Shown here: positions 56,201 to 63,281 of the stretch, one piece after another
Numbering within the stretch: position 1 is the stretch's first letter
Layout of the letters: each line of letters begins with the position of its first letter
Assembly: GCA_945859605.1 (NCBI GenBank)
Contig: OX243825.1
Coordinates: forward strand, 23,551,054 to 23,615,053
Origin: Lumbricus rubellus
Taxonomy: Eukaryota; Annelida; Clitellata; Crassiclitellata; Lumbricidae
Reading direction: 5' to 3'
Length of the DNA stretch: 64,000 bases
Translations under genes and position numbers: made by a program
Notes under the pieces: generated by a model
Told to the model about the DNA's origin: nothing
Database searches by the model: none
Seen by the model: only the letters and a program-made list of their open reading frames with translations

Positions 56201-59200
56201 GGAATTCTGAAATTCGAAAAAACAAAGCAAAGACTAAATGTACAAAGACCACGAAACGCACAACGTCATCAAAACAACGAAAGTCGTTATTTCAGTTGCA
56301 CAAGATGCGAACATAGGTCAGCCGTTGCCGCCGACCTTAATTAATGGATCATCATCGTAGGTGGTGAAGAGTGAAGTAAATTGAAGTGCACATGTGATTA
56401 TTCCATTCTACAACCATGCAAGTCATCTGAATCAAAGGATTCAGAAGATGAATTCCATGTAATGTCTGCCATCATTTAATGTCAATTAATTTCAGGTGAC
56501 ATCTCCTCCACGCTTCTTCATTTCAATGAAATCCACGAATAGACTCACCTGTTTAATCTCAATTCTCAAGACATTTCCACAGAGTTCAATCGGTGCATGT
56601 CTTCTAATTTTTCTATCTGATAGATACTGGCCGTAAAATATTCACATTACATACTAAAAAAAGCTCGTTAAGTAATTTCTGAGAACCGTAGAAATTACTG
56701 TAGCTAACAACCCATACAACACTGCAGTTCTTCACGTAATCAGAATACAAGGTTTTACTTGTTCAGTTTATATCAATGAGAATATTGATAGAATACCTAC
56801 AAGTATTCTAGTCACAACAGTTTAATGGCTTAAGCAGGACTTAAGCATCTTACATTCTGTGTACATAACTCATTCAGGAACAGTCATTAGCAATTAATTT
56901 ATGCAGCTTTGGCAAGAAATAGAAAAGAGTTACCTGTTTTGGCAGAGAGTCATAGTCTGGCACTCCTCCAAAGTACAGCCTTTCATCGACATCTAGATAT
57001 GTCGACCTGACATCGTGAATGACGTCAGCCTTTGAAGCATTGTCTACGCGTAGGATGTGTTCGAACGGAGAAGGCTGAAGGACCTCGACTGTGTGCCATC
57101 GATTGTCATGAACCGGACGAGGTTGGTTGACCCTCATGACCCTCGGGCCACGACCAACGTCATATGAATAGTGGACTAAGCCGTCGACAAGTTCGATGGC
57201 CACGAAATGCTTGCTCTGGGAACCAGTGTACATGACCAATCCATTTGGTTGAATCGTCTTAAACTGAAAAGAAAACAAGAGATTCACCTGTCTTTTAGTC
57301 ATGACCACTTAAGGATCTTTCTGTAGTCTTCTCAAGTCTAAATTTCTTTTGTACCAGGCCTGGGTTGGGAGCACTTCTGAGTAAAGATCTTGAAGGGGCG
57401 CTATATAAATTTGTGTGATTGATTGACATTTAAATTATTAAGATTAAATTTCTATGGCAAAACTCACATCTATTCCATCAACTGACATTTAAGTTGTTAT
57501 TTGATTTTTGTAACACTTATGCAGTTTTGTCATGAATGCAACTCTAGCTTTAACCCTTTAATGCCAAGATGGTAGTAAATGGTATGAGAAATCCTATACC
57601 CTCCGGCATTAAAGGGTTAAACCTGTATATGGGTCAATAAAAAATAATGAATTGGTTTTCATCACACTTGAAACAGATCATGATTTGAAAATGAATCAGA
57701 TGTCAAAGAATCACAGTCATATGACACCTGCAGATATTCATGCAGCAAAAGAAGCAGTAGCATGTACCGCAGTACATACGTACAGGACATACATGCATCA
57801 ATCTACATACATTTTTTACATCTAAATGTCTTTTTACAGAAATGTCTTTTTACAGAAATGTCTTTTACAGAAATGTCTTTTTATAGAAATGTCTTTTACA
57901 GAAATGTCTTTTTACAGAAATGTCTTTTACAGAAATGTCTTTTTACAGAAATGTCTTTTTACAGAAATGTCTTTTACAGAAATGTCTTTTTACAGAAATA
58001 TTCCTCGAATTCATCTGTTTGATTTTTATTTATCTCAGACTTGTCACTTCTGCGAAAAATTCATAAAAAACCTAAATTTCTTCCTACTTTTGTCTTGCAC
58101 ATCATATATAATAGACAAAAAATTAATATGCATCAATAGATATGAAATTCTCACAGTTGTACGCTGCAAGGAATGTTTTGGCCTGTGGCAGAGAAATCTT
58201 AAGAACTTAGCTCTCCATGAAATCGGCCAAAAAGTAAACGAGGAAGTCAAAAAAGCACTGAGTATCAACAGATATAGTTCAATCATTTTCACACTGATAT
58301 AATCCCTTCATAAGCTGACTCATCCATAAATAGCTTGGGAATCACGCAAAACAGAACTAGTTCAACGGATTTTTTAAACTTGCTTGTGATTTAAATGATA
58401 AACGATTGTTATTAATCAGAGATGTTGATTCTCTTCACCTCTTCTAACAGCCATCAGATTTTTATCTAATTCCACCTTCTTTTCTATTTAGAGTTCTGAA
58501 CTGAACTGGATTCGTTCCACAGATAAAAAGAAACGAGTGGTTAGAGCAAGAAAAATCAATGGAATGAACAACGTTGATTAATGTTAGCAGAATGCAACAA
58601 CCGACTGGCAGGAAGTGGACATTAGGTCTACATGTTCAGAGCAGGTCAAATGCATTGAATCAACCAAACATCACACATGAAAGAATTGAGATTCGAGATT
58701 TCTCCATCTTCTTCCCAGCTTTATACAATTTATGTCCTATTAACATAAATATATCTCCATGCCTCTGAAATGTTTACATTAGAGTAGAAGATAGCTATGT
58801 CTAGTAAAAAAAACCTCTAACACAATGTTGGTGAATAAGCTGGTCTCCCTGACATGACTTTTGTGGGTGCTGAGAAATTCTCAAGGATTTACATTACATT
58901 ACATTACATAACAACAAAGCAACAACAATAGTCTAGCTCTGCCTTTAGAAACCGCATAAATATGTATTAAACTGCTTGTAACATTCACAATGATTGTTTA
59001 GCTTACTTTACACCAAAACATTACACTTCATCCACAGCTACAATCCTCACCAACTAGATCTGCACCTTTTGCAATTTCTATGCAACATTTTTACTACAAG
59101 CTCAAAACATTGCTTAGACTGCAAAAACCTATCTTGATGCCACCTTCTCATTTTTCAAGTCACTCAAATTCCAAACTAACCACCACAGCAACTGTCCATC

Positions 59201-59681
59201 GGTAAATTTAACATCCTTCAAACAGAATAGCACTTTAACGTGTCAGATGGCAAGAGTAGTCTTCTTTTTAAAGGGGAGCTATACAAATACGTTGAACGAA
59301 TGAATGTGTAAATGACCTGAAATGAGACCGCATAGCTTGCAGGTAGACGCAAATGAACGAAGGCAAATGCTTGTGAAGTTTGAAAAGCCAGACGTTGATG
59401 ACGTCGTCCATCGTAGCTGTTCTTCTCGTGGTTGATGCTTCTCGAATGTCTCTGCAGATCAGACACTGCTGTGCTCTTCGTTCTTCTGCTGCGCAACACG
59501 TGCTCCTTGCTCACAACGATTCTTCCATGTCTGCACGGACTGTGTGAACTGATACGTCGATCTCTTCTCAGATTCCAGTCATTGCAGTTCACCCTTCTGC
59601 TTCTTGAACTGCTATGTTCAGCAGATGAACAATTGCGACTGTCATTGCAGATCAAACCACTGCTGCTGTGTTCAACGTGTT
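35293..59681 (-). CDS. NRXN: neurexin (C-terminal 799 residues; N-terminal part off right edge)
   Basis: Eleven minus-strand exons join in phase: 59681-59317, 57263-56934, 55094-54956, 47432-47313, 43167-42989, 41268-41097, 40443-40342, 37547-37433, 36806-36722, 36491-36310 and 35905-35293. They encode LNS5, a six-Cys EGF, LNS6, a Ser/Thr-rich stalk, one transmembrane helix and a 50-residue tail ending EWYV (PDZ-binding). The order LNS5-EGF3-LNS6 is that of alpha-neurexin, a presynaptic adhesion receptor for neuroligins and other partners. Asp in SSADYIEVEL and Asn in SAFNNMERV match the calcium-binding residues of LNS6. LNS1-4 must lie to the right. No separate beta-type start was recognised. 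Confidence 0.95.
36110..36183 (-). mobile_element. SINE, tail-only copy (minus)
   Basis: GTGCACTTGTTAAAGCGCCC and CTACTCAGAAGTGCTCCC are the inverted tail of the SINE family. It lies in the last neurexin intron. Confidence 0.65.
36310..36491 (-). CDS. NRXN: neurexin exon with acidic stalk and poly-Ala run
   Basis: The acceptor TGTTGCACAG gives TADDSNVKDP, with GPCQDLDDQNGC after it; the paired Cys in an acidic context recalls the vertebrate stalk segment before the membrane. Nine consecutive Ala codons (GCA/GCT, about 36366-36393) follow, then FISSSSLSPARLQGRRTT. A competing acceptor seven bases downstream would break the frame. Donor GTGAGAAG. Confidence 0.82.
36722..36806 (-). CDS. NRXN: neurexin stalk exon
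   Basis: This is a short exon of 85 bp between the acceptor ATGTTTTCAG and the donor GTAATT. Only one frame joins both neighbours; it reads TSSNAVLLRLQSYNRSVPSD, then PRVQHTAT. There is no domain, and the sequence is poorly conserved, so it is supported mainly by splice sites and phase. Confidence 0.68.
37112..37228. repeat. 29-bp tandem repeat, four copies
   Basis: The unit is AGTGCAGCAGCATTTGGGTT plus GCAATCTTT; the last copy has one change. It lies in a neurexin intron. Confidence 0.95.
37433..37547 (-). CDS. NRXN: neurexin exon: end of LNS6
   Basis: The acceptor TTGTGTAG gives GLVVNERHLLELAAEADERI, aligning with GLYYNGLKVLALAAESDPNV in vertebrate neurexins, then GEAELVVRPRPY. Donor GTGAGAG. 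This closes the jelly-roll of LNS6. Confidence 0.93.
37722..37858 (-). mobile_element. SINE, copy with tRNA-like head (minus)
   Basis: On the minus strand it reads GTGTAGTGGTGGCGGTCGC, GCCGGAAGGTTCGAAGTTCG (B-box region) and TCCATCACTCACAATTTTTC, and ends near TATAACAAGTGCACATACAA. The tail block with CTCTGAGTAG is missing, so there is an internal deletion. Confidence 0.78.
38010..38058. repeat. TA/TG microsatellite
   Basis: A run of TATATG and TATA units in a neurexin intron. Confidence 0.9.
38340..38584. repeat. 25-bp tandem repeat, about 9.5 copies
   Basis: The unit is AATGATTTGTAAAACATGAA plus CAAAG. The outer copies are more diverged than the inner ones, which are nearly identical, the usual sign of expansion from the middle. 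Confidence 0.96.
39115..39310 (+). pseudogene. LINE reverse-transcriptase relic (plus strand)
   Basis: Short in-frame pieces read IGLLVA, GKELYDIMSQI and then NTDKTKTMVVEKTKRH, followed by ITITIQEE. This is the region just after the FADD box in non-LTR reverse transcriptases (the NxxKTK...V motif). Frameshifts and stops show it is dead. It lies antisense in a neurexin intron. Confidence 0.55.
39447..39612 (+). repeat. repeat pair flanking a MITE, copy 1
   Basis: ATTACCGATTATTTATAAAA, TTGTATGTAAAGCACTGCAC and CTTCATGACAAATTGGGACA are found again at 40676-40795. The copies differ by an insertion of about 65 bp here. The first may be the 3' end of the LINE relic just upstream. Confidence 0.7.
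39647..40051. mobile_element. 405-bp mariner-type MITE with TA duplication
   Basis: The left end CACTGTGTCCCAATAAATCG has an exact inverted partner ending at 40051, and pairing extends inward for about 110 bp (through AGGATAAAAACAG). TA flanks both sides (39645-39646 and 40052-40053). The first bases match the left end of the mariner-like element at 10463 (CACCGTGTCTCAATAAA). There is no coding capacity. Confidence 0.85.
40064..40280. repeat. TA, TG and TAATA microsatellites
   Basis: TA then TG runs occur at about 40064-40122, directly after the MITE, and about ten copies of the heptamer ATAATAT follow at about 40213-40280. Confidence 0.93.
40342..40443 (-). CDS. NRXN: neurexin exon: LNS6, segment after splice site 4
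   Basis: The acceptor CATTCAG and donor GTGAGTAT enclose GRQLSAFNNMERVFIGGKRN then VKPFHGTIS, aligning with GRQLTIFNSQAAIKIGG and FQGQVSG of vertebrate neurexins. It starts two bases into a Gly codon, exactly where the vertebrate SS4 insert ends. The Asn in AFNN corresponds to a calcium ligand of LNS6. Confidence 0.95.
40676..40795 (+). repeat. repeat pair flanking a MITE, copy 2
   Basis: This is the partner of 39447-39612, sharing TTGTATGTAAAGCACTGCAC and ATGACAAATTGGGACAAAAT, followed by AT-rich sequence. Confidence 0.7.
40900..41096. repeat. tandem duplication beside the SS4 donor of neurexin
   Basis: Two copies of about 80 bp share ATCCGACAGTG/GTCCGACAGTG, TCTTTCCTTAC, GTCTAT, a T run, CAATCTA, AAGAAGTATT and AGTTGATATC. 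The last copy abuts the exon donor at 41096. Read on the minus strand each copy contains a TTCTTT..TAG and a GTAAGGAAAG, that is, splice-like ends (see the finding on splice site 4). Confidence 0.7.
41097..41268 (-). CDS. NRXN: neurexin exon: LNS6, segment before splice site 4
   Basis: The acceptor TGTTTTTTCAG starts IDGNIFVVYNIGTADHP; the exon continues VNDNKYHILRFQRLAANSTL and LDNFPLQTKVPTG. Human reads [20 protein letters not shown] here. It ends one base into the Gly codon at the SS4 position; the donor is GTTTGGTG. Confidence 0.95.
42115..42879. repeat. 25/26-bp minisatellite, about 30 copies, in a neurexin intron
   Basis: The unit is CCATCACACATCTCTAAAAT plus GTCTT, with a second form one base longer (GTCATT). 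The two forms are mixed along the array. It ends about 110 bp from the exon at 42989. Confidence 0.98.
42989..43167 (-). CDS. NRXN: neurexin exon: start of LNS6
   Basis: The acceptor CCTTTTAG and donor GTAAGTAA enclose DGTAYKFGARGGLIIFTFGE, DSLAFGFITTQSDAVLVRLT and SGSSADYIEVEL, aligning with GTTYIFSKGGGQITY and [20 protein letters not shown] of neurexins. The Asp of SSADYIE corresponds to a calcium ligand of LNS6. It starts in phase 1 from the EGF exon. Confidence 0.95.
43562..43690. repeat. AATCAATTAGATTCT tandem repeat
   Basis: About twelve 10-bp half units alternate CTAGATTCTA and ATCAATTAGA, with self-complementary CAATTAG / CTAGATT parts, so the array can fold. The plus-strand open frame across it (repeated Asn-Gln-Leu) is a by-product. 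Confidence 0.9.
44845..44980 (+). repeat. dispersed repeat pair, copy 1
   Basis: TTAGAGCCCCATAGTAAAGT, TTCACAC and TTATTTTTCCACAATTCTCA match 59863-60005 in the same orientation. It starts at GTGAATTACTGGGCG. The type is unknown. Confidence 0.65.
45070..45662 (+). pseudogene. relic of a transposon-derived ORF (SSGPDIQLFKR motif)
   Basis: Pieces in different frames read VKIIEEWTLENL, then IEALLFDSTAYNSGIGSI, then AAVFTVVMDSSSGPDIQLFK and, after a break, later conserved-looking pieces. From memory this matches a protein repeated many times in cnidarian and arthropod genomes (FDTTASNTG ... SSGPEIxLFKRF). Several frameshifts and stops exist. It lies antisense in the neurexin intron before the LNS6 exon. 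Confidence 0.45.
46881..46914. repeat. TA microsatellite
   Basis: A short TATATATG run in a neurexin intron. Confidence 0.85.
47313..47432 (-). CDS. NRXN: neurexin exon: EGF-like domain (EGF3 of alpha-neurexin)
   Basis: The exon encodes LWSRCSPDTCSNGGVC, QQETHSYACDCDMTSF and IGEICDE, with six cysteines in EGF spacing, and matches vertebrate [20 protein letters not shown]. It starts and ends in phase 1, so it could be skipped without a frameshift. The acceptor (ACTGTTGAAG) has a poor pyrimidine tract and is the least certain boundary. The donor is GTAAGTCA. Confidence 0.92.
48336..48380. repeat. CA microsatellite
   Basis: Runs of CA with ATA and CG changes in a neurexin intron. Confidence 0.93.
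48417..48612 (-). mobile_element. SINE, near full-length copy (minus)
   Basis: On the minus strand it reads GTAGTGGTGGCGTCGTTGCC, GGAAGGTTCGAAGTTCGAAT, TCCTTCACTCACAATTGCTC, GCGCCTCTGAGTAGAGAG and TATAACAAGTGCACATATAA. It has all parts of the SINE at 17994 plus a GCGTAAGGACCTTGGGCAAG segment that is shortened there. Confidence 0.85.
49500..49810 (-). pseudogene. LINE reverse-transcriptase relic (minus strand)
   Basis: On the minus strand the frame reads FADDNIGFL (FADD at 49779-49768), the catalytic box of reverse transcriptases, then KTHRRIG-type sequence further on. In between are AAGGCCAAAAACAATGATTG (the KTK...V region) and several stops. The order is the same as in the plus-strand relic at 39115. 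The copy is dead. Confidence 0.6.
50700..51590. other. neurexin intron, no feature recognised
   Basis: The sequence between the LINE relic and the minisatellite at 51598 has no long open frame or repeat end. It is less AT-rich around 50940-51340, where I looked for an exon on the minus strand and found none that matches a neurexin domain. Confidence 0.4.
51598..51977. repeat. 32-bp minisatellite, about 12 copies
   Basis: The unit is TATACAATGCCAATCTCAAC plus AATAGCTATTCA. A second form (AAAAAGAGCTATT) recurs in three units, so blocks of units were copied together. Confidence 0.97.
52949..53178. repeat. CAT/CGT trinucleotide tract
   Basis: Over 200 bp of CAT with CGT, CAC and TGT changes. 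Poly-His and poly-Ser frames across it are by-products. Confidence 0.95.
53246..53402. repeat. CAGA tetranucleotide microsatellite
   Basis: About 38 CAGA units with CAGT and CACAGA interruptions, ending in CGGA units. Confidence 0.96.
54160..54331 (-). CDS. possible exon with LamG/pentraxin-like (jelly-roll) C-terminal motif
   Basis: The minus-strand frame reads CKIDGNRTSKGSSNDNPLIS, LGGHNVDADAE and DFIASLSIFNRAW. The pattern DGN..xxG...NPLxxLGG...F.A.LSIFNRAW resembles the end of concanavalin/LamG-like domains (IDEVRIYNRAL type). TTGTTGCAG precedes it, but the upstream tract is GA-rich and no good donor follows. It lies in a 7.5-kb neurexin intron and would be either a decayed domain or an exon of unknown use. 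Confidence 0.25.
54956..55094 (-). CDS. NRXN: neurexin exon: end of LNS5
   Basis: The acceptor CTGCCGCAG starts VKSRVGFLGCLASVTIRKEF; GFLGCLAS is the conserved closing motif of LNS domains. It continues SADEVFAEIPEEFLNQ and ends EGCHEE plus one base; the last Cys pairs with the LGC Cys in known structures. Donor GTAGGTC. Confidence 0.94.
55597..55663 (+). mobile_element. SINE tail-only copy
   Basis: GGGAGCACCTCTGAGTAG, then CCTGAAGAGGCGCTATATAT, is the SINE 3' end without the head. It lies in a neurexin intron. Confidence 0.7.
56934..57263 (-). CDS. NRXN: neurexin exon: main part of LNS5
   Basis: The exon has 110 codons with phase 0 at both ends; acceptor CTTTTCAG, donor GTAACTC. It encodes FKTIQPNGLVMYTGSQSKHF, VAIELVDGLVHYSYDVGRGP, NRWHTVEVLQPSPFEHILRV and ERLYFGGVPDYDSLPKQ. 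The vertebrate LNS5 has NGLLLYTG, FAIELVDGHLHYVFDVGNGP and LYIGGV at the same places. Confidence 0.96.
57366..57420 (+). mobile_element. SINE tail-only copy
   Basis: GGGAGCACTTCTGAGTAAAG, then CTTGAAGGGGCGCTATATAA, matches the SINE 3' end. It is about 100 bp upstream of the LNS5 exon. Confidence 0.7.
57550..57620. mobile_element. 63-bp piggyBac-like MITE, copy 2
   Basis: TTAA at 57550-57553, CCCTTTAATGCC, then the inverted GGCATTAAAGGG and TTAA at 57617-57620. The inner 63 bp are the inverted counterpart of the element at 26269-26331, differing at a few bases. Confidence 0.78.
57826..57999. repeat. 16-18-bp tandem repeat, about 10 copies
   Basis: The unit is TTTTTACAGAAATGTC, alternating with a shorter form that has fewer T. 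Frames across it (repeated Met-Ser-Phe) are by-products. Confidence 0.95.
58838..58912 (+). repeat. SINE-like 3' end with TTACA tail, copy 2
   Basis: AGCTGGTCTCCCTGACATGA, then GAGAAATTCTCAAGGATT and TTACA repeats, is the partner of 18690-18775. Confidence 0.65.
59317..59681 (-). CDS. NRXN: neurexin exon: basic linker and first strand of LNS5
   Basis: The acceptor GCGTTTGCTTTGTAG and donor GTCATTTA enclose 365 bp open in the frame that joins the LNS5 exon: LRLPASYAVSFQ then FKTIQPNG, as in other LNS domains. The first 90 or so residues are unusual, rich in Ser, Arg, His and Cys (SSSRSRRVNCND, NLRRDRRISSHS), with no domain recognised. The LNS fold starts near LAFQTSQAFAF. The 3' end is well supported; the 5' end rests on the acceptor alone. 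Confidence 0.75.
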
Positions 59682-59862
59682 CTACAAAGCAAACGCAAAC
59701 GATACAAATTGTAACACTCAAGTCAATGATAGAAAGCTAAATTTGTCTGTTATTCAAATATACTTTCAGAACCCTCTTGAGTCACAGGCAATAATAACAT
59801 AAAGTAAATATTAATGACATGAAAGTTAAACAGGGTAAAACGTAATTTCACCGATACTCATG

Positions 59863-60005
59863 GTGAGAATTACCGGGGGTTTGGGGGGTTTCAACTTCCC
59901 AGTATTTCTTAGAGCCCCATAGTAAAGTCTGTCTTTCACACCCCAATTCCAAGTAGATCATAGTCCAACACCCACGAGTTATTTTTCCACAATTCTCACA
60001 CTGTG
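59863..60005 (+). repeat. dispersed repeat pair, copy 2
   Basis: GTGAGAATTACCGGGGG, TTAGAGCCCCATAGTAAAGT and TTATTTTTCCACAATTCTCA match 44845-44980 in the same orientation. Confidence 0.65.
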
Positions 60006-60842
60006 ATACACTAATTCTGTTCTGGCTTTGCCTATTGTCATTATCTATCCATCATCATCTTTATTTCAAATGCCAGATTACTCAAATTTACATCTCCTAT
60101 TCGCTTTATTTTTTCTAACTTGTGTGACACCCTTGTCATTTCAACTCTAAACAGTCTCGAGATTACGAAATTACGATTGTCCAAATGTGAACTTCCATTT
60201 ATCAGAACTTCATTGAGCAGTAACTTCTCTGTAAGACGTTCTCTCACACGATTCAAAACCAGAAGTTTCAGTGCTTAATGGTCACCAGTTGAGATTAAGA
60301 AGTGCATTTCCTAATTACTTGCTGTGTGAGTGTGTGTGTGTGTTTCGATAATGTTCAAATAAAGGTGTGGCCAAAATTTCACAGCCAGCTTTATATATAC
60401 AGCATGAGCTTTAGATTAGAAATCAGTTGCTTCTTCCACATTTTGTCCTTTGCATGCAAAATGAAGTTTTCAATTACATCTTTGCAGTTAAGCCCCACAG
60501 ACTTCAACATCATCAATAAGAAAGAAGAAGGCGCTTATTAAAATCTTCTAGAAATAAAACCAGAACATTCAGAATAACACGCAACTGAGCAGATATGGAA
60601 AAGATTCTGAGGATCATACGGGATATATTTAGCAAAACCTGGAAAACAATATGAGTAAAAATTGCATTTCTTTAAAGCGTATTATAAGACAAATTGAGCA
60701 GCAGCCAGGATGACGTTTGAGAAACAAGAAACTGCTGAAGGACATTTACACAGAGTAGAATAGAAGCCGAAGAATCCCAATAAGGTTGATTTGATGTGGA
60801 TCAGAAGAAGGATTGGCCAAAGCAGCCGTTCACATGCAGCTA

Positions 60843-60920
60843 AACACACACACACGCACACAAACACACACACGCACGCACACACACACACACATACAAC
60901 CACACACACTAACAACCACA

Positions 60921-60952
<32 letters not shown>

Positions 60953-61017
60953 TAAACACACGCGCACACACACGCACACACACACACACATAAACACACG
61001 CGCACACACACACACAG
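60843..61017. repeat. CA microsatellite
   Basis: About 175 bp of CA repeats with CG and TA changes. Long frames on both strands here (Thr-His or Cys-Val) are by-products. Confidence 0.97.
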
Positions 61018-61132
61018 AGCAGCCGAGCATCCATTCACGTTGCCAAGGCACAGTCATCCGCATCTCTTCGTTGGATACAATTCTGCAGCAGCAGCAGCTG
61101 ACTACTGTGACGCAGCAACGAATCAACGCAGC

Positions 61133-61134
61133 AT

Positions 61135-61165
<31 letters not shown>

Positions 61166-61166
61166 A
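61133..61166. repeat. CAT and CAG trinucleotide run
   Basis: CAT triplets pass directly into CAG triplets; a further CAG run lies at about 61085. Confidence 0.9.
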
Positions 61167-61384
61167 GTGCGATGGCCAACTGTCCTTGCATCTCAAATGT
61201 CGTGGAACTTCTTGTTTGCACATCCTCCGCACACAGTCAGGTAGAAAGAACGAGAGCCAACAATGAGACACTGGATAAGTCCACTCTATACCACAGTAGC
61301 ACATGAGACACTGCTGTGGTATAGAGCTCTAAGAGTGTCACTTATGCTAGATGCGTGACGAATGATGACTTAAAAGCATCAGGT

Positions 61385-61477
61385 CTGTCACTTTATGCTA
61401 ACATTGTCTGTCACTTTATGCTAACATTGTCTGTCACTTTATGCTAACATTGTCTGTCACTTTATGCTAACATTGTC
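61385..61477. repeat. 23-bp tandem repeat, four copies
   Basis: The unit is CTGTCACTTTATGCTAACAT plus TGT; all four copies are identical. Confidence 0.96.
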
Positions 61478-62525
61478 TCGAAACACAATAATTCAAAGAA
61501 AGCCGATACACGTCGTCGTCGCATAACCAGATTCATCAACGTCTCTTCAAAAGCCAAGTAGACGCTGAAAGAAATCTTTTTACCATACCAGAAACAACTT
61601 TGCTAAAGAATCATGACCACCTTAGACATACAAAAACATAAGAAATATAAAAAAATACTAAGCTTACAATTAAAAAAATTTCATCAATAATGACTCCTCA
61701 GGACCCCCCCCCCCAGATTCTCACAGATGCGGAGATGTTACACAGATATATCTAATGATTCATCATATTTATTAACTGCTACTAATACACAACTTAACTA
61801 ATACAAACAACAATAAAATTCATATTTATATATATAATGTATATATAAAGAATTTATGATGTCATGCAAGCATATCCTAATAACTCATTGCGTTATAATT
61901 ATTATTTTATTGTACTAACTGGCACTAGCTTATGGTTTTATTTGTATTTTTCAGCTGCTATTTTACATCATCTTCTTTCTCTCATCATCATCAACATCAT
62001 CAATGATCTTCTTCTTCTCCTTCTCTCTCTCGGCTCCCTTCCCCTCCAGTTTGCCCACATGGAACAATTTCTGTTTCTCACAGCATTCCTCCAGTTAAAA
62101 ATAAAAAGTAATTACAACAACAAAGATAATATCTGTGTTAATATATATTATACAAGTTAATTGATTGACGTCAATGAATTTCTTGGAATGGCTTTGCCGC
62201 TTTTATTTAATTAAGGTAGAGGAAAATGAAAACTATGCGACAGCAACTAGGCAACTCCATGCAGAAGCCATATTATATCTGATCCGCGTTCTATTTCCTC
62301 GCAAAAATCTACTTGTCAGCGGCATATCAATTAAGGTGGCAACACGACATCATCATCGCACAATAAATGATCAGCACAGACTTCTTCCATCAACAATGAA
62401 AAGGTTTTTCGTCCTAATTGAATTAACTGAATCCATTGAAATCTCTGCCTCGGAAGCCATCGATATGTGTCATACGTTTCACAGAATCCAGTCTCTGTAT
62501 GCAACTCATAATGATGTCGCTTTGT

Positions 62526-62756
62526 CTCATATGTGACAATCACATCATATGTGACAATCACATCATATGCAACAATCACATCATAATTATGTGACAATCA
62601 CATCATATGTGACAATCACATCATATGTGACAATCACATCATATGCAACAATCACATCATAATTATGTGACAATCACATCATATGTGACAATCACATCAT
62701 ATGCAACAATCACATCATAATTATGTGACAATCACATCATATGTGACAATCACAGT
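62526..62756. repeat. 18-bp tandem repeat with higher-order structure
   Basis: Units ATGTGACAATCACATCAT, ATGCAACAATCACATCAT and AATTATGTGACAATCACAT follow one another in a recurring order, so groups of units were duplicated together. Each unit contains CACAT and ATGTG and can pair with its neighbour. Confidence 0.93.
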
Positions 62757-63195
62757 GAAGAGACAGCGTCCAGAATTCCAAATGACAAATGACTGGTAGG
62801 TGGGTAATTGAAAACAGAGCACAATCAGTGTGGCCAGCGAACCGACAAATCTACTCTGCAGCACCAGAAGTGACTGCACGGCCTACAATAGTCCAACATC
62901 ATGGAAGGTTTGCAGCAGGCGCCTACTAGGCAGATACAGGTACAATTAATTAATTAGTTAAATTGCTAATTGATTAGAATTTTTAAAAAGTCTTGTGGCT
63001 AATCAATTGGAATAAAAATAATCAGCAAACGTAATCAATCACCTCTGCTACCACGTTAGACCAAACTTCATCGTTAAACACAGAAGTCTTCATTAACACA
63101 CCTGCAACCGTGGCAGACTGACTAACTTTCATTAACCTAACTATAAACTGCAGCTTTGAACCTTGTTGCGTTTATGTCAACAAGTTCTCAATACA

Positions 63196-63281
63196 GTAGC
63201 AGTAGCAGCAGCAGCAGCAGCAGCAGTAGCAGTAGTAGTAGTAGCAGCAGTAGCAGTAGTAGTAGTAGCAGTAGTAGTAGT
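63196..63281. repeat. CAG/TAG trinucleotide tract
   Basis: AGC and AGT triplets for about 85 bp. The poly-Ser frame across it is a by-product. Confidence 0.95.

Noticed and set aside
60682..61244. Cys/Val-rich and Thr/His-rich open frames
   Set aside because: They span a CA microsatellite on both strands.
62165..62536. 123-codon plus-strand open frame
   Set aside because: No recognisable motif and no splice-site support; I could not link it to any gene.
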